Under the pieces are notes generated by a model. It ran no database searches, had not been told where the DNA came from, and worked only from the letters and a program-made list of their open reading frames with translations. The translations under genes were made by a program, and so were the position numbers. From the NCBI GenBank assembly GCA_902795835.1, contig CADBNA010000243.1, positions 1 to 21,377 of the forward strand: a stretch of 21,377 nt of DNA. The letters run 5' to 3'. The stretch is from an uncultured Lachnospiraceae bacterium (GTDB lineage: Bacteria > Bacillota_A > Clostridia > Lachnospirales > Lachnospiraceae). Positions 15,583-21,377 of the stretch are shown here, one piece after another (the stretch's first letter is position 1; the number at the start of each line of letters is the position of its first letter).

Positions 15583-16844
15583 GCAGTTCCTCCTGAATTT
15601 TCTGTATCTGTCAGATCCACGCGTATCCGGTCAACCCTCTTGCCGTCCATATCCAGAACCGTGATCATCAGGCTGTCCTTGTAAAAGACATCTTTTTCTT
15701 TCGGCACACATCCGGCCAGATCCATGACCCAGCCGCTGACAGATGTCGCGTCCAGCTCATCATCCTGCCGAATGCCCAGTTCGTCGAACAGATCCTCCAG
15801 ATTCGCGCTCCCGCGCACGAGATATTCCGTATCGCTTACCCGCACGATCTCGTGGATTACTTCATCGTGTTCATCCCAGATTTCCCCGACAAGCTCCTCC
15901 AGGATATCTTCCATTGTGACGATTCCCAGGGTGCCTCCGTACTCATCCAGCACCACAGCCATATGCAGCTTTTTCAGCTGAAGTTCTTTGAGCACCTCAT
16001 CGATCTTCTTCTGGGGTATCACATACAGGACCGGCCGTACAATCTGCCGGGGATCCAGATCCGTTCTCCAGACCTTATTGTAAAAATCTTTCAGGTATAT
16101 AATGCCGGTAATGTGATCAATATCTTCGTGCCACACCGGAAGACGGGAGTAGCCGGTTGCCGCAAACAGGTCTGCAATCTCCTCTTTTGAATCGGTATCG
16201 CGTATCCCGACAATGTCCACGCGGGGTGTCAGGACATCCTGAACCTCCTGCTCTGAGAATTCAATCGAGTTGCGGATCAGGTCGCTCTCCTGTTCGTCGA
16301 GTCCGCCTCCGCTTTCCGCCTCGTTCACATATGTCAGCAGTTCTTCTTCCGTGATCGTTCTGTCTTCTTTGTTGCGGAAAACAGAAGAAAGAAAGCCCTT
16401 CCATTTTCCGAAGATCAGATTGAGCGGCGTAAACAGGACAACCCAGATCCTGAGGAACGGCGCTGAGAACATGGCAAAAGTTTCAGGATACTCAGATGCC
16501 ATGCTCTTGGGCGTGATTTCGCCAAATATAAGCAGAACCAGCGTGGTAACCAGTGTCGCAGCGCCGGAACCCATATCCCTTCCGAGAAGCCGGACAAAAA
16601 TGACCGTTGCAAGGGCAGTAGCGCCGATATTGACCAGATTGTTGCCGATCAGTATGGTAGAAAGAAGATTGTCATAGCGTTCCAGAAGACGCAAGACAAG
16701 CGCCGCCTTCCCGTCTCCCTTCTCAGACAAATTCTTGATCCGGACACGGTTCAGCGACGCAAACGCAGTCTCTGTAGCAGAAAAATACGCAGACAGAATC
16801 AGGCATATGGCTATTATGATCAGTGAACCCGTATACTCTTCCAC
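15579..16844 (-). CDS. CNNM/CorC-HlyC family membrane protein (putative divalent cation transporter)
   Basis: This 421-residue inner-membrane protein has three recognisable parts: a DUF21/CNNM transmembrane domain (about 1-190; IIAICLILSAYFSATETAFASLNR is the classic opening), a tandem CBS pair (about 200-325; VLTPRVDIVGI, YSRLPVWHEDIDHITGIIYLKD, MAVVLDEYGGTLGIVTMEDILEELVGEI), and a CorC_HlyC domain at the end (YLVRGSANLEDL...TSVSGWVMDLAG). Family members are linked to magnesium or cobalt efflux and the CBS pair binds adenine nucleotides; hemolysin is a historical label. The start is GTG (16842-16844) without a clear ribosome site, so the exact start is uncertain. It follows the STAS gene by 50 bp. 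Confidence 0.92.
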   Translation of the reverse strand: MEEYTGSLIIIAICLILSAYFSATETAFASLNRVRIKNLSEKGDGKAALVLRLLERYDNLLSTILIGNNLVNIGATALATVIFVRLLGRDMGSGAATLVTTLVLLIFGEITPKSMASEYPETFAMFSAPFLRIWVVLFTPLNLIFGKWKGFLSSVFRNKEDRTITEEELLTYVNEAESGGGLDEQESDLIRNSIEFSEQEVQDVLTPRVDIVGIRDTDSKEEIADLFAATGYSRLPVWHEDIDHITGIIYLKDFYNKVWRTDLDPRQIVRPVLYVIPQKKIDEVLKELQLKKLHMAVVLDEYGGTLGIVTMEDILEELVGEIWDEHDEVIHEIVRVSDTEYLVRGSANLEDLFDELGIRQDDELDATSVSGWVMDLAGCVPKEKDVFYKDSLMITVLDMDGKRVDRIRVDLTDTENSGGTA

Positions 16845-16894
16845 GGCAGGAGCTAACAGAACCCTTTCTAAAACATCGTAATCAGATATCCCGC

Positions 16895-17194
16895 TTACGC
16901 AATTGTCAGTATGTCTGAGAAACCGGTCACTTCAAATATTTCCTGAATGGTCTCACTTACATGGATCAGCTTCATCTCTCCCTGTCTGCTCATCGTCTTC
17001 TGCGCAGACAGCAGTACCCGCAGACCTGCAGAGGAAATATACTCCAGTCCGTTAAAATCCAGCACCAGTTCCTTCAGGCCTTCCGTGCTTTCCTGCAGTT
17101 CCTTTTCCAGTTCAGGCGCCGTCACGGTATCCAGCCGTCCCTCGAGAGCGATGACCGCTTTTTCTCCATCAATCGTTTTGTTTATATTCAGCAT
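16895..17194 (-). CDS. STAS-domain anti-sigma factor antagonist (SpoIIAA/RsbV-like)
   Basis: This single-domain protein of 99 residues begins MLNINKTIDGEKAVIALEGRLDTVTAPELE, continues LVLDFNGLEYISSAGLRVLL and ends FEVTGFSDILTIA. The SSAG signature at residues 54-57 marks the serine that partner kinases phosphorylate in SpoIIAA and RsbV. Such proteins control anti-sigma kinases by partner switching. No kinase, phosphatase or sigma factor gene is adjacent, so it is an orphan here and its partner must lie elsewhere. The ATG has a purine-rich AAGGAAG upstream. A strong promoter precedes it, so it probably leads the STAS - CorC - asnA operon. Confidence 0.9.
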   Translation of the reverse strand: MLNINKTIDGEKAVIALEGRLDTVTAPELEKELQESTEGLKELVLDFNGLEYISSAGLRVLLSAQKTMSRQGEMKLIHVSETIQEIFEVTGFSDILTIA

Positions 17195-17232
17195 GTCAGC
17201 TATTTCTTCCTTCCCGCAATATTTCAGGATAA

Positions 17233-17261
17233 ATCATACATTGTTCCGCGGTCATTGTCAA
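17233..17261 (-). promoter_or_regulatory. Consensus sigma-A promoter for the STAS - CorC - asnA operon
   Basis: Read on the minus strand: perfect TTGACA (17256-17261), a 17-bp spacer, then TATGAT (17233-17238), giving a leader of about 32 bases to the STAS ATG. Confidence 0.8.
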
Positions 17262-17298
17262 GAAAAGGGCTGTCACCTGTCTGCAGTTTTCCGCTGTA

Positions 17299-17529
17299 TT
17301 ATTCTTCTGCAGGATTCTTTCTTCCAGGGATAATATATTCGAGGGGAACATGGAAATAGTCGGCAAATTCGGCCAGCAATTCTGCAGACCCCATCCCGGC
17401 GCCGCTTTCTATCTGGCGAAGATACCAGTTTGTAATATTCATTGCCTCTGCAAGTCTTTTCTTTGAAAAGCCGTGTTTTTTGCGAAGCGATCTGATCCTG
17501 GCTCCGCAGCTTTCCGCATCAAATGACAT
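17299..17529 (-). CDS. Small XRE-family helix-turn-helix protein
   Basis: This 76-residue protein is almost entirely a Cro/CI-type helix-turn-helix: GARIRSLRKKHGFSKKRLAEAMNITNWYLRQIESGAGMGSAELLAEFADYF in outline, with turn region LAEAMNITNWYLRQIE (about 26-41). It ends HVPLEYIIPGRKNPAEE with no effector domain. It should bind DNA as a repressor-like dimer; targets are unknown. The start is fixed by GGAGG seven bases before the ATG. It lies upstream of the STAS gene in the same direction but a strong promoter separates them. No convincing promoter for this gene was found in the 148 bp between it and the terminator of the next XRE gene. Confidence 0.82.
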   Translation of the reverse strand: MSFDAESCGARIRSLRKKHGFSKKRLAEAMNITNWYLRQIESGAGMGSAELLAEFADYFHVPLEYIIPGRKNPAEE

Positions 17530-17677
17530 CTGCGCACCTCCGTTTTTATCAATCAGTTTTGTATGCCTGCAGTCTTTGCCGGAGGAGCCCTGCGTGCCTG
17601 TCCTGAAAAATTCCAGAGTGACACGCGGCGGCTGCTTCTGCAGCCATCCTCAGAAAAATCCGTAAGTACATGTATGC
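17530..17677. other. Non-coding stretch with one hairpin
   Basis: No credible gene was found. A perfect GGCTGC-TTCT-GCAGCC hairpin lies at 17630-17645. The segment is the expected leader/promoter region of the 76-residue XRE gene, but no clear -35/-10 pair could be assigned. Confidence 0.4.
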
Positions 17678-17726
17678 AAAAAATCCGCAGCATTGCCCCG
17701 TTCCTCTCCGTGACAGCACTGCGGAT
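17678..17726 (-). terminator. Intrinsic terminator after the larger XRE gene
   Basis: On the minus strand ATCCGCAG (17719-17726) pairs with CTGCGGAT (17683-17690), followed by six T (17678-17683). The loop is long, 28 bases, with some internal pairing. Confidence 0.7.
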
Positions 17727-17789
17727 GTCTGTTTCTCTTATGATCAGCCGCCACCTGATGCAGCATGAATGGTCAGCGTTTCTCCGGTT

Positions 17790-18191
17790 TTACATCAAAC
17801 TGTCTTTTAATAAATCTTCCAGCTCTTCAAGTGTCTCTGCTGCAGTTTCAATTATCATGCGCCTTCTCTTTGATACCGGCATATCCGGTTTGCCGTATCG
17901 GACAGAAGTTTCTTTCAGAAGCCGGGATGGAAAATCCTGTTGGGAATAGTGACCCAGGAGAAGATAATTCAGGTCTGTGCCTGTGAGATCGGCAAACTTG
18001 AGAATAAAGGAAAGCGATGGTGAGGTTGCACCGGTCTCAATTTTGCTGATGTATTTCTGTGTTACTGCCATTACTTCTGCAAGCTTCTCCTGCGTTGGAT
18101 AACCGGCCTGTACCCTTGCTCTCCGGAAGCGTTTACCGAATGCTTTTCGGTCAAAATCAAATTGTATATGCATCGGCCTCATCTCTCCCAT
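17790..18191 (-). CDS. XRE-family transcriptional regulator
   Basis: This protein is 133 residues from the outermost ATG, or 127 from the ATG at 18173. The helix-turn-helix spans about residues 18-72: KRFRRARVQAGYPTQEKLAEVM, then VTQKYISKIETGATSPS and FILKFADLTGTDLNYLLLG, close to CI/Cro-type domains. A charged C-terminal stretch RRRMIIETAAETLEELEDLLKD may be a dimerising helix. The outermost ATG lies only about 8 bases from the predicted transcription start and has no ribosome site. The ATG at 18173, with GGGAGAGATGAGG upstream, is probably the true start. It has its own promoter and terminator and is likely autoregulated, judged from the palindrome in its promoter. Confidence 0.82.
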   Translation of the reverse strand: MGEMRPMHIQFDFDRKAFGKRFRRARVQAGYPTQEKLAEVMAVTQKYISKIETGATSPSLSFILKFADLTGTDLNYLLLGHYSQQDFPSRLLKETSVRYGKPDMPVSKRRRMIIETAAETLEELEDLLKDSLM

Positions 18192-18205
18192 TTTGAGATA
18201 TTATT

Positions 18206-18234
18206 ATTATATTGAGGGACCCTCTCAGTGGGAA
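18206..18234 (-). promoter_or_regulatory. XRE gene promoter with palindromic operator-like spacer
   Basis: Read on the minus strand: TTCCCA (18229-18234), a 17-bp spacer, then a perfect TATAAT (18206-18211). The spacer contains the perfect palindrome GAGGG-A-CCCTC (18214-18224), well placed for a repressor that blocks polymerase. Confidence 0.55.
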
Positions 18235-18264
18235 CCGACGTCAAATGCGATATTCTCTCATAAG

Positions 18265-18281
18265 TCGCACTGTATGTGCGA
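18265..18281. other. Hairpin upstream of the XRE gene
   Basis: TCGCAC-TGTAT-GTGCGA forms a 6-bp perfect stem, followed on the plus strand by ATTTTT. A third TGCGA copy sits at 18246-18250. It could be a weak plus-strand terminator or a set of protein-binding half-sites upstream of the XRE promoter. Confidence 0.35.
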
Positions 18282-18321
18282 ATTTTTAACATTTTCTCCA
18301 GTCATAGCCGGAAAACCAAAT

Positions 18322-18359
18322 AAAAAAAGCAGCCCCGGGAAGTATTCCACAAGGGCTGC
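18322..18359 (-). terminator. Intrinsic terminator after the membrane protein remnant
   Basis: On the minus strand GCAGCCC (18353-18359) pairs with GGGGCTGC (18329-18336), followed by seven T (18322-18328). It protects the XRE promoter from upstream transcription. Confidence 0.75.
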
Positions 18360-18420
18360 CGCCATATAACAATCAGAATTATCATTGTCGGGAACATATT
18401 CCCGGGGTTCACAAAAGCTT

Positions 18421-18759
18421 TCAAACGCAGAGGTTATCCCTGTTTCCGCATATTTTGGTAATAACCATCGGCCATATTGTCATGGCAAAGAACACCATTA
18501 TCCCGCGGGCTGCCATGTTTCCCCAGTGACCGCCGCATGCAGCCACAATCGTTGCCGGCGCAAACCATTCCTTCCATCCAAACATAATCGCTGCGCCCAC
18601 GCAAGTCAGCATCGGCAGGCTGGTTGAGCCAAAAGGAATCTCATATTTCAGGTAATGCCTGTCCAGGAAGCTTCCAGCCAAAAAGCCAAGGAAGGATCCG
18701 CAGGCTTTGAAGGTATCATTCATCATCTTCTGCGGATCGACAAGAAGCTGTCCGTCCAC
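18421..18759 (-). pseudogene. 3' remnant of a membrane protein gene, probably PAP2-type phosphatase
   Basis: The reading frame encodes 112 residues with three hydrophobic stretches: FKACGSFLGFLAGSFLDRHY, TSLPMLTCVGAAIMFGW and AARGIMVFFAMTIWPMVI. The order LGFLxGxxLDRHYLKYE resembles the C-terminal half of PAP2-family membrane phosphatases seen in clostridia, by memory of the family and not by a search. The only start is a GTG at 18757-18759 with no ribosome site. Upstream the frame stays open but reads as basic, low-complexity, non-membrane sequence, and the catalytic PAP2 motifs (KxxxxxxRP, PSGH, SRxxxxxH) are absent. It keeps a good terminator. It is most likely a gene truncated at its 5' end; a small functional membrane protein cannot be excluded. 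Confidence 0.45.
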
Positions 18760-18777
18760 GTAATATATGAAAAGGGA

Positions 18778-18794
18778 GGCAGCTGGGGGCTGCC
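18778..18794. terminator. Possible terminator between lysS and the membrane remnant
   Basis: GGCAGC-TGGGG-GCTGCC forms a perfect 6-bp GC-rich stem. On the minus strand it is followed by TCCCTTTT, on the plus strand by GGATTTTGGTTTTT. It is the only candidate terminator for lysS in the 205-bp gap (18760-18964), which otherwise shows no gene. Confidence 0.4.
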
Positions 18795-18964
18795 GGATTT
18801 TGGTTTTTCCGTCTTCCCCTTTTGTCTCCCTCTTCTTTGTTGTTTTCTGTCTGTCCGTCTGTCTCTTGATATGGCGCTTCGTAAAAGCTTTGCGTGCCTT
18901 TTGCGTGCAGATGTGCCGTATTTTCGCTTATCTGATGTCTTGCGGGCGGGTTATAATAAGGGTT

Positions 18965-20458
18965 TTACTCCTTCATGCTCTTCATTGTCGGGAAGAGAAG
19001 CACATCGCGTATGGCGGCACTGTCTGTGAGCAGCATGACAAGCCTGTCAATGCCGTATCCGATGCCCCCTGTCGGCGGCATGCCGATCTCCAGAGCATGC
19101 AGGAAATCCTCATCGGTGTGCTGCGCTTCTTCATCGCCGGCGTCTGCGTTTGCATCCTGGGCGGCAAAGCGTTCTCTCTGGTCGATCGGATCATTCAGCT
19201 CGGAATAGGCATTGCACATCTCCCAGCCGTTAATGTACAGTTCAAAGCGCTCCACCTGTTCCGGATGGCCGGGTTTCTTCTTCGTCAGAGGAGAAATCTC
19301 AATGGGATGGTCCATGATAAAGGTCGGCTGGATCATCTTGTCTTCACAGAATTCATCAAAGAAGAGATTGATGATATCTCCTCTTTTATGAAATTTTTCA
19401 TAATGAATTTCTTTTTCATCCGCAATGGCCTTCGCGGCCTCATCTGTCGTGATCTGGTCAAAATCAATGCCGGCATACTCGCGGATTGCGTCGATCATGG
19501 TCATCTTGCGGAACGGTCTGCTCATGTCGATCTCTGTCCCCTGGTACCGGATGACAGCTGACCCGTTGACCTTTTCGGCAACATAGCGGAACATGCTCTC
19601 TGTCAGTTCCATCATGCCGTTGTAATCGGTATAGGCCTGATACAGCTCCATCAGGGTAAATTCCGGATTGTGCTTTGTGTCCAGTCCTTCGTTGCGGAAA
19701 ACCCGGCCGATCTCAAATACCCGCTCCAGGCCGCCTACGATCAGCCGCTTGAGGTACAGCTCCAGGGAAATCCGAAGCTTCTTGTCCTCGTCCAGCGCAT
19801 TATAATGCGTGATAAACGGACGGGCTGCGGCCCCGCCGGCATTGTCGACCAGCATGGGGGTTTCAACCTCCATGAAGTCACGGCCTGCCAGGAAATTCCG
19901 GATTTCCCGGATGATCTCAGACCGTTTTATAAAGGTCTCCTTTACTTCCCGGTTCATGATCAGATCCGTATAGCGCTGACGGTAACGGATATCCGTATCC
20001 GTCAGGCCATGGAATTTCTCAGGGAGCGGCTGCAGAGACTTCGAAAGCAGTGTGATCTCCTTTGCATGGACAGAAACCTCCCCCGTCTTTGTCTTGAAGA
20101 CAAAGCCCTTCAGGCCGACGATATCGCCGATATCCATCCGTTTGAAAGCCTTATAAGCCTCTTCGCCGAGGTCGTCTCTGGTAACATATGTCTGGATTGT
20201 GCCTAGTCTGTCCTGAATGTGGCAGAAAGAAGCCTTTCCCATGACTCGTTTGCTCATGATGCGGCCGGCGATCGACACATCCGTTCCTTCCAGAGAATCA
20301 AAGCCGTCTCTGATCTCCGCACTGTGATGTGTCTGGTCATAGCTGGTGATGACAAAAGGATCCTGTCCCGCATCCTGCAGCTCTCTGAGTTTTTCTCTGC
20401 GCACCTTCAGAATCTGGTTCAGGTCCTGCTCTTTTCCGGTTTTCTGCTGTTCTGCCAT
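18965..20458 (-). CDS. lysS: Lysyl-tRNA synthetase, class II
   Basis: This 497-residue cytoplasmic enzyme charges tRNA-Lys with lysine. It has an N-terminal OB-fold anticodon-binding domain (about 60-165; [26 protein letters not shown]) and a class II catalytic core. Motif 2 is [27 protein letters not shown] follows, and motif 3 is [27 protein letters not shown]. All essential regions are intact and the length is typical. The ATG at 20458 has GGAGGG four to five bases upstream; an in-frame ATG at 20491 lies inside greA and has no comparable site. It follows greA by 16 bp and shares its promoter. Confidence 0.98.
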   Translation of the reverse strand: MAEQQKTGKEQDLNQILKVRREKLRELQDAGQDPFVITSYDQTHHSAEIRDGFDSLEGTDVSIAGRIMSKRVMGKASFCHIQDRLGTIQTYVTRDDLGEEAYKAFKRMDIGDIVGLKGFVFKTKTGEVSVHAKEITLLSKSLQPLPEKFHGLTDTDIRYRQRYTDLIMNREVKETFIKRSEIIREIRNFLAGRDFMEVETPMLVDNAGGAAARPFITHYNALDEDKKLRISLELYLKRLIVGGLERVFEIGRVFRNEGLDTKHNPEFTLMELYQAYTDYNGMMELTESMFRYVAEKVNGSAVIRYQGTEIDMSRPFRKMTMIDAIREYAGIDFDQITTDEAAKAIADEKEIHYEKFHKRGDIINLFFDEFCEDKMIQPTFIMDHPIEISPLTKKKPGHPEQVERFELYINGWEMCNAYSELNDPIDQRERFAAQDANADAGDEEAQHTDEDFLHALEIGMPPTGGIGYGIDRLVMLLTDSAAIRDVLLFPTMKSMKE

Positions 20459-20474
20459 ATGTCCCTCCCGGCGG

Positions 20475-20960
20475 TCAGACGTTTCTCTCAATATTCAGGA
20501 TCTTATACTGGACGGTGCCCCCCGCAGGAGTCTCGACAGAGACCACCTCTCCGATTCCATGTCCCAGCAGTGCTTTCCCGACCGGAGACTCATTGGAAAT
20601 CTTCCCCTTCAGGCTGTTTGCCTCTGTGGATCCTACAATGTGATAATGAACCTCTTCTTCAAATTCCATGTCAAAAAGAGTGATCCGGGCCCCGATGCTG
20701 ATCCTGGTTGCATCCACATCCTCTTCGTCGATTACTTCCGCGTATTTCAGGATCTTTTCAATCTCTTCGATCCTGGCTTCAATATCGCGCTGCTCGTCCT
20801 TTGCAGCATCGTATTCCGCGTTCTCCGAGAGATCCCCCTGCTCTCTTGCCACCTTGATCTTTTCGGCAATTTCCCTGCGCCGGTTCACCTTGAGGTCCTG
20901 CAGCTCATCCTCAAGCGCACGCAGACCGGCATAGGTCAGGATGTTCTTTTTCTCTTCCAT
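20475..20960 (-). CDS. greA: Transcription elongation factor GreA
   Basis: This 161-residue factor enters the RNA polymerase secondary channel and stimulates cleavage of backtracked transcripts. The N-terminal coiled coil carries the tip motif [16 protein letters not shown] with its acidic residues, and the C-terminal globular domain has [23 protein letters not shown]. The ATG at 20960 ([13 protein letters not shown]) gives the normal family length; GGAGG lies 12 bases upstream. The ATG at 20972 touches that site directly and would add four residues; ATGs further up to 21041 would add an atypical leader. It is the first gene of the greA-lysS operon. Confidence 0.96.
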   Translation of the reverse strand: MEEKKNILTYAGLRALEDELQDLKVNRRREIAEKIKVAREQGDLSENAEYDAAKDEQRDIEARIEEIEKILKYAEVIDEEDVDATRISIGARITLFDMEFEEEVHYHIVGSTEANSLKGKISNESPVGKALLGHGIGEVVSVETPAGGTVQYKILNIERNV

Positions 20961-21067
20961 TTCCTTTTTCATCCTCCATCGGTTCGGCATACGTCGGGTC
21001 ACAAGCCCGCACTGCCCGGTCATTCTGTCCGAAAGCGCCATAAGTAGGTTTTTCAGACAGTCTCCCT

Positions 21068-21096
21068 ATTATAGTTCGTGTGTATGCCAATGTCAA
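21068..21096 (-). promoter_or_regulatory. Perfect sigma-A promoter for greA-lysS
   Basis: Read on the minus strand: TTGACA (21091-21096), a 17-bp spacer, then TATAAT (21068-21073). Both hexamers match the consensus exactly. The leader to the preferred greA start is about 100 bases. Confidence 0.88.
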
Positions 21097-21120
21097 GCAG
21101 AGAGCGCCGACATTTGAGAA

Positions 21121-21149
21121 TTGACATTGCTTCATTTCTTTTTTATGAT
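21121..21149 (+). promoter_or_regulatory. Sigma-A promoter for the aminotransferase gene
   Basis: TTGACA (21121-21126), a 17-bp spacer, then TATGAT (21144-21149). The leader of about 90 bases contains the palindrome CCGGGG-CT-CCCCGG (21164-21177), which lacks a T-run. It is back to back with the greA promoter, the two -35 boxes being 24 bp apart. Confidence 0.75.
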
Positions 21150-21244
21150 TATACACAGAGTTTCCGGGGCTCCCCGGATTGCACTTTCAATGACAGAGAA
21201 CCTGTCTATTCAGCAGAGGAACAGAACAACAGGAGGTCTCCTAC

Positions 21245-21377
21245 ATGAAGCCATATGCAGAGATGAGCCGGGAAGAGCTCTCTTCCATAATCAGAGAACT
21301 GAAAGCTGAATACAAGAAATACCAGGCGATGGGGCTGTCCCTGAATATGAGCCGCGGCAAACCGTGCCAGGAACAGC
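21245..21377 (+). CDS. PLP-dependent aminotransferase (Aminotran_MocR type), 5' end only
   Basis: The first 44 codons lie in the window; the gene runs off the right edge. The peptide MKPYAEMSREELSSIIREL leads into YKKYQAMGLSLNMSRGKPCQEQ. The combination of a short helical lead and LxMSRGKPxxEQ matches the N-terminus of a clostridial fold-type I aminotransferase family often annotated as aspartate or MocR-type aminotransferase. The pyridoxal lysine and the rest of the fold are outside the window, so substrate is unknown. The ATG is supported by AGGAGG (21231-21236) eight bases upstream and by a good promoter. Confidence 0.8.
   Translation, partial: MKPYAEMSREELSSIIRELKAEYKKYQAMGLSLNMSRGKPCQEQ

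Noticed and set aside
17299..18191. The two XRE genes as a prophage immunity region
   Set aside because: No integrase, excisionase, structural or att-like sequence was found nearby.
18390..18403. GGGAACATATTCCC as a LexA-type SOS box
   Set aside because: The Bacillota LexA site needs GAAC and GTTC half-sites; the right half here is TTCC. It is only a short hairpin.
20459..20491. Extended lysS start at 20491
   Set aside because: It would overlap greA and lacks a ribosome site, while the ATG at 20458 has GGAGGG in place.
20961..21041. Extended greA start at 21041 giving 188 residues
   Set aside because: GreA is normally about 160 residues and the extra segment has no family match; the GGAGG lies downstream of that start.

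Overview
The window looks like a chromosomal segment of a low- to mid-GC Bacillota species, most likely a clostridial (Lachnospirales-like) bacterium. The evidence is the greA-lysS pair, an AsnA-type asparagine synthetase, consensus sigma-A promoters with 17-bp spacers, strong AGGAGG-type ribosome binding sites, several TTG/GTG starts, and LytR-CpsA-Psr and YkuD-type cell wall enzymes typical of Gram-positives. No genus can be named from the sequence alone. No rRNA, tRNA, CRISPR array, transposase or phage structural gene was seen.

Positions 1-12139 are a surface polysaccharide locus. Almost all of it is on the minus strand. In transcription order it holds a polyprenyl-phosphate sugar transferase (B), a two-domain HAD protein, a rhamnosyltransferase-like GT2, an LCP ligase with a Pro/Ala/Asp repeat tail, a second sugar transferase (A) paralogous to the first, and an AmsE-like GT2. 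A GT2 on the plus strand converges on this group. Divergent from that GT2 are a Wzx-type flippase, a TupA-type ATP-grasp protein and the start of a CapA-like gene. The parts match lipid-linked repeat assembly (initiation, glycosyl transfer, flipping) followed by LCP transfer to the wall. No Wzy polymerase and no nucleotide-sugar synthesis genes lie in the window, so the locus must extend beyond base 1 or depend on genes elsewhere. The 298-bp gap between the ATP-grasp and CapA-like genes holds a large imperfect palindrome.

Positions 12140-17261 hold an orphan ferredoxin with four 4Fe-4S cysteine motifs, a membrane-anchored L,D-transpeptidase with a long basic cytoplasmic tail, and a STAS - CorC/HlyC-type transporter - asnA run. 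That run starts from a consensus promoter and ends at a terminator overlapping the asnA stop codon.

Positions 17299-18759 are a small regulatory or remnant area. It has two XRE-type repressor-like genes (one with its own promoter, a palindrome in the promoter spacer, and its own terminator) and a 3' fragment of a membrane protein gene, probably a decayed PAP2-type phosphatase.

Positions 18965-21377 are housekeeping: lysS and greA in one minus-strand operon behind a perfect sigma-A promoter, back to back with the promoter and first 44 codons of a PLP-dependent aminotransferase on the plus strand.
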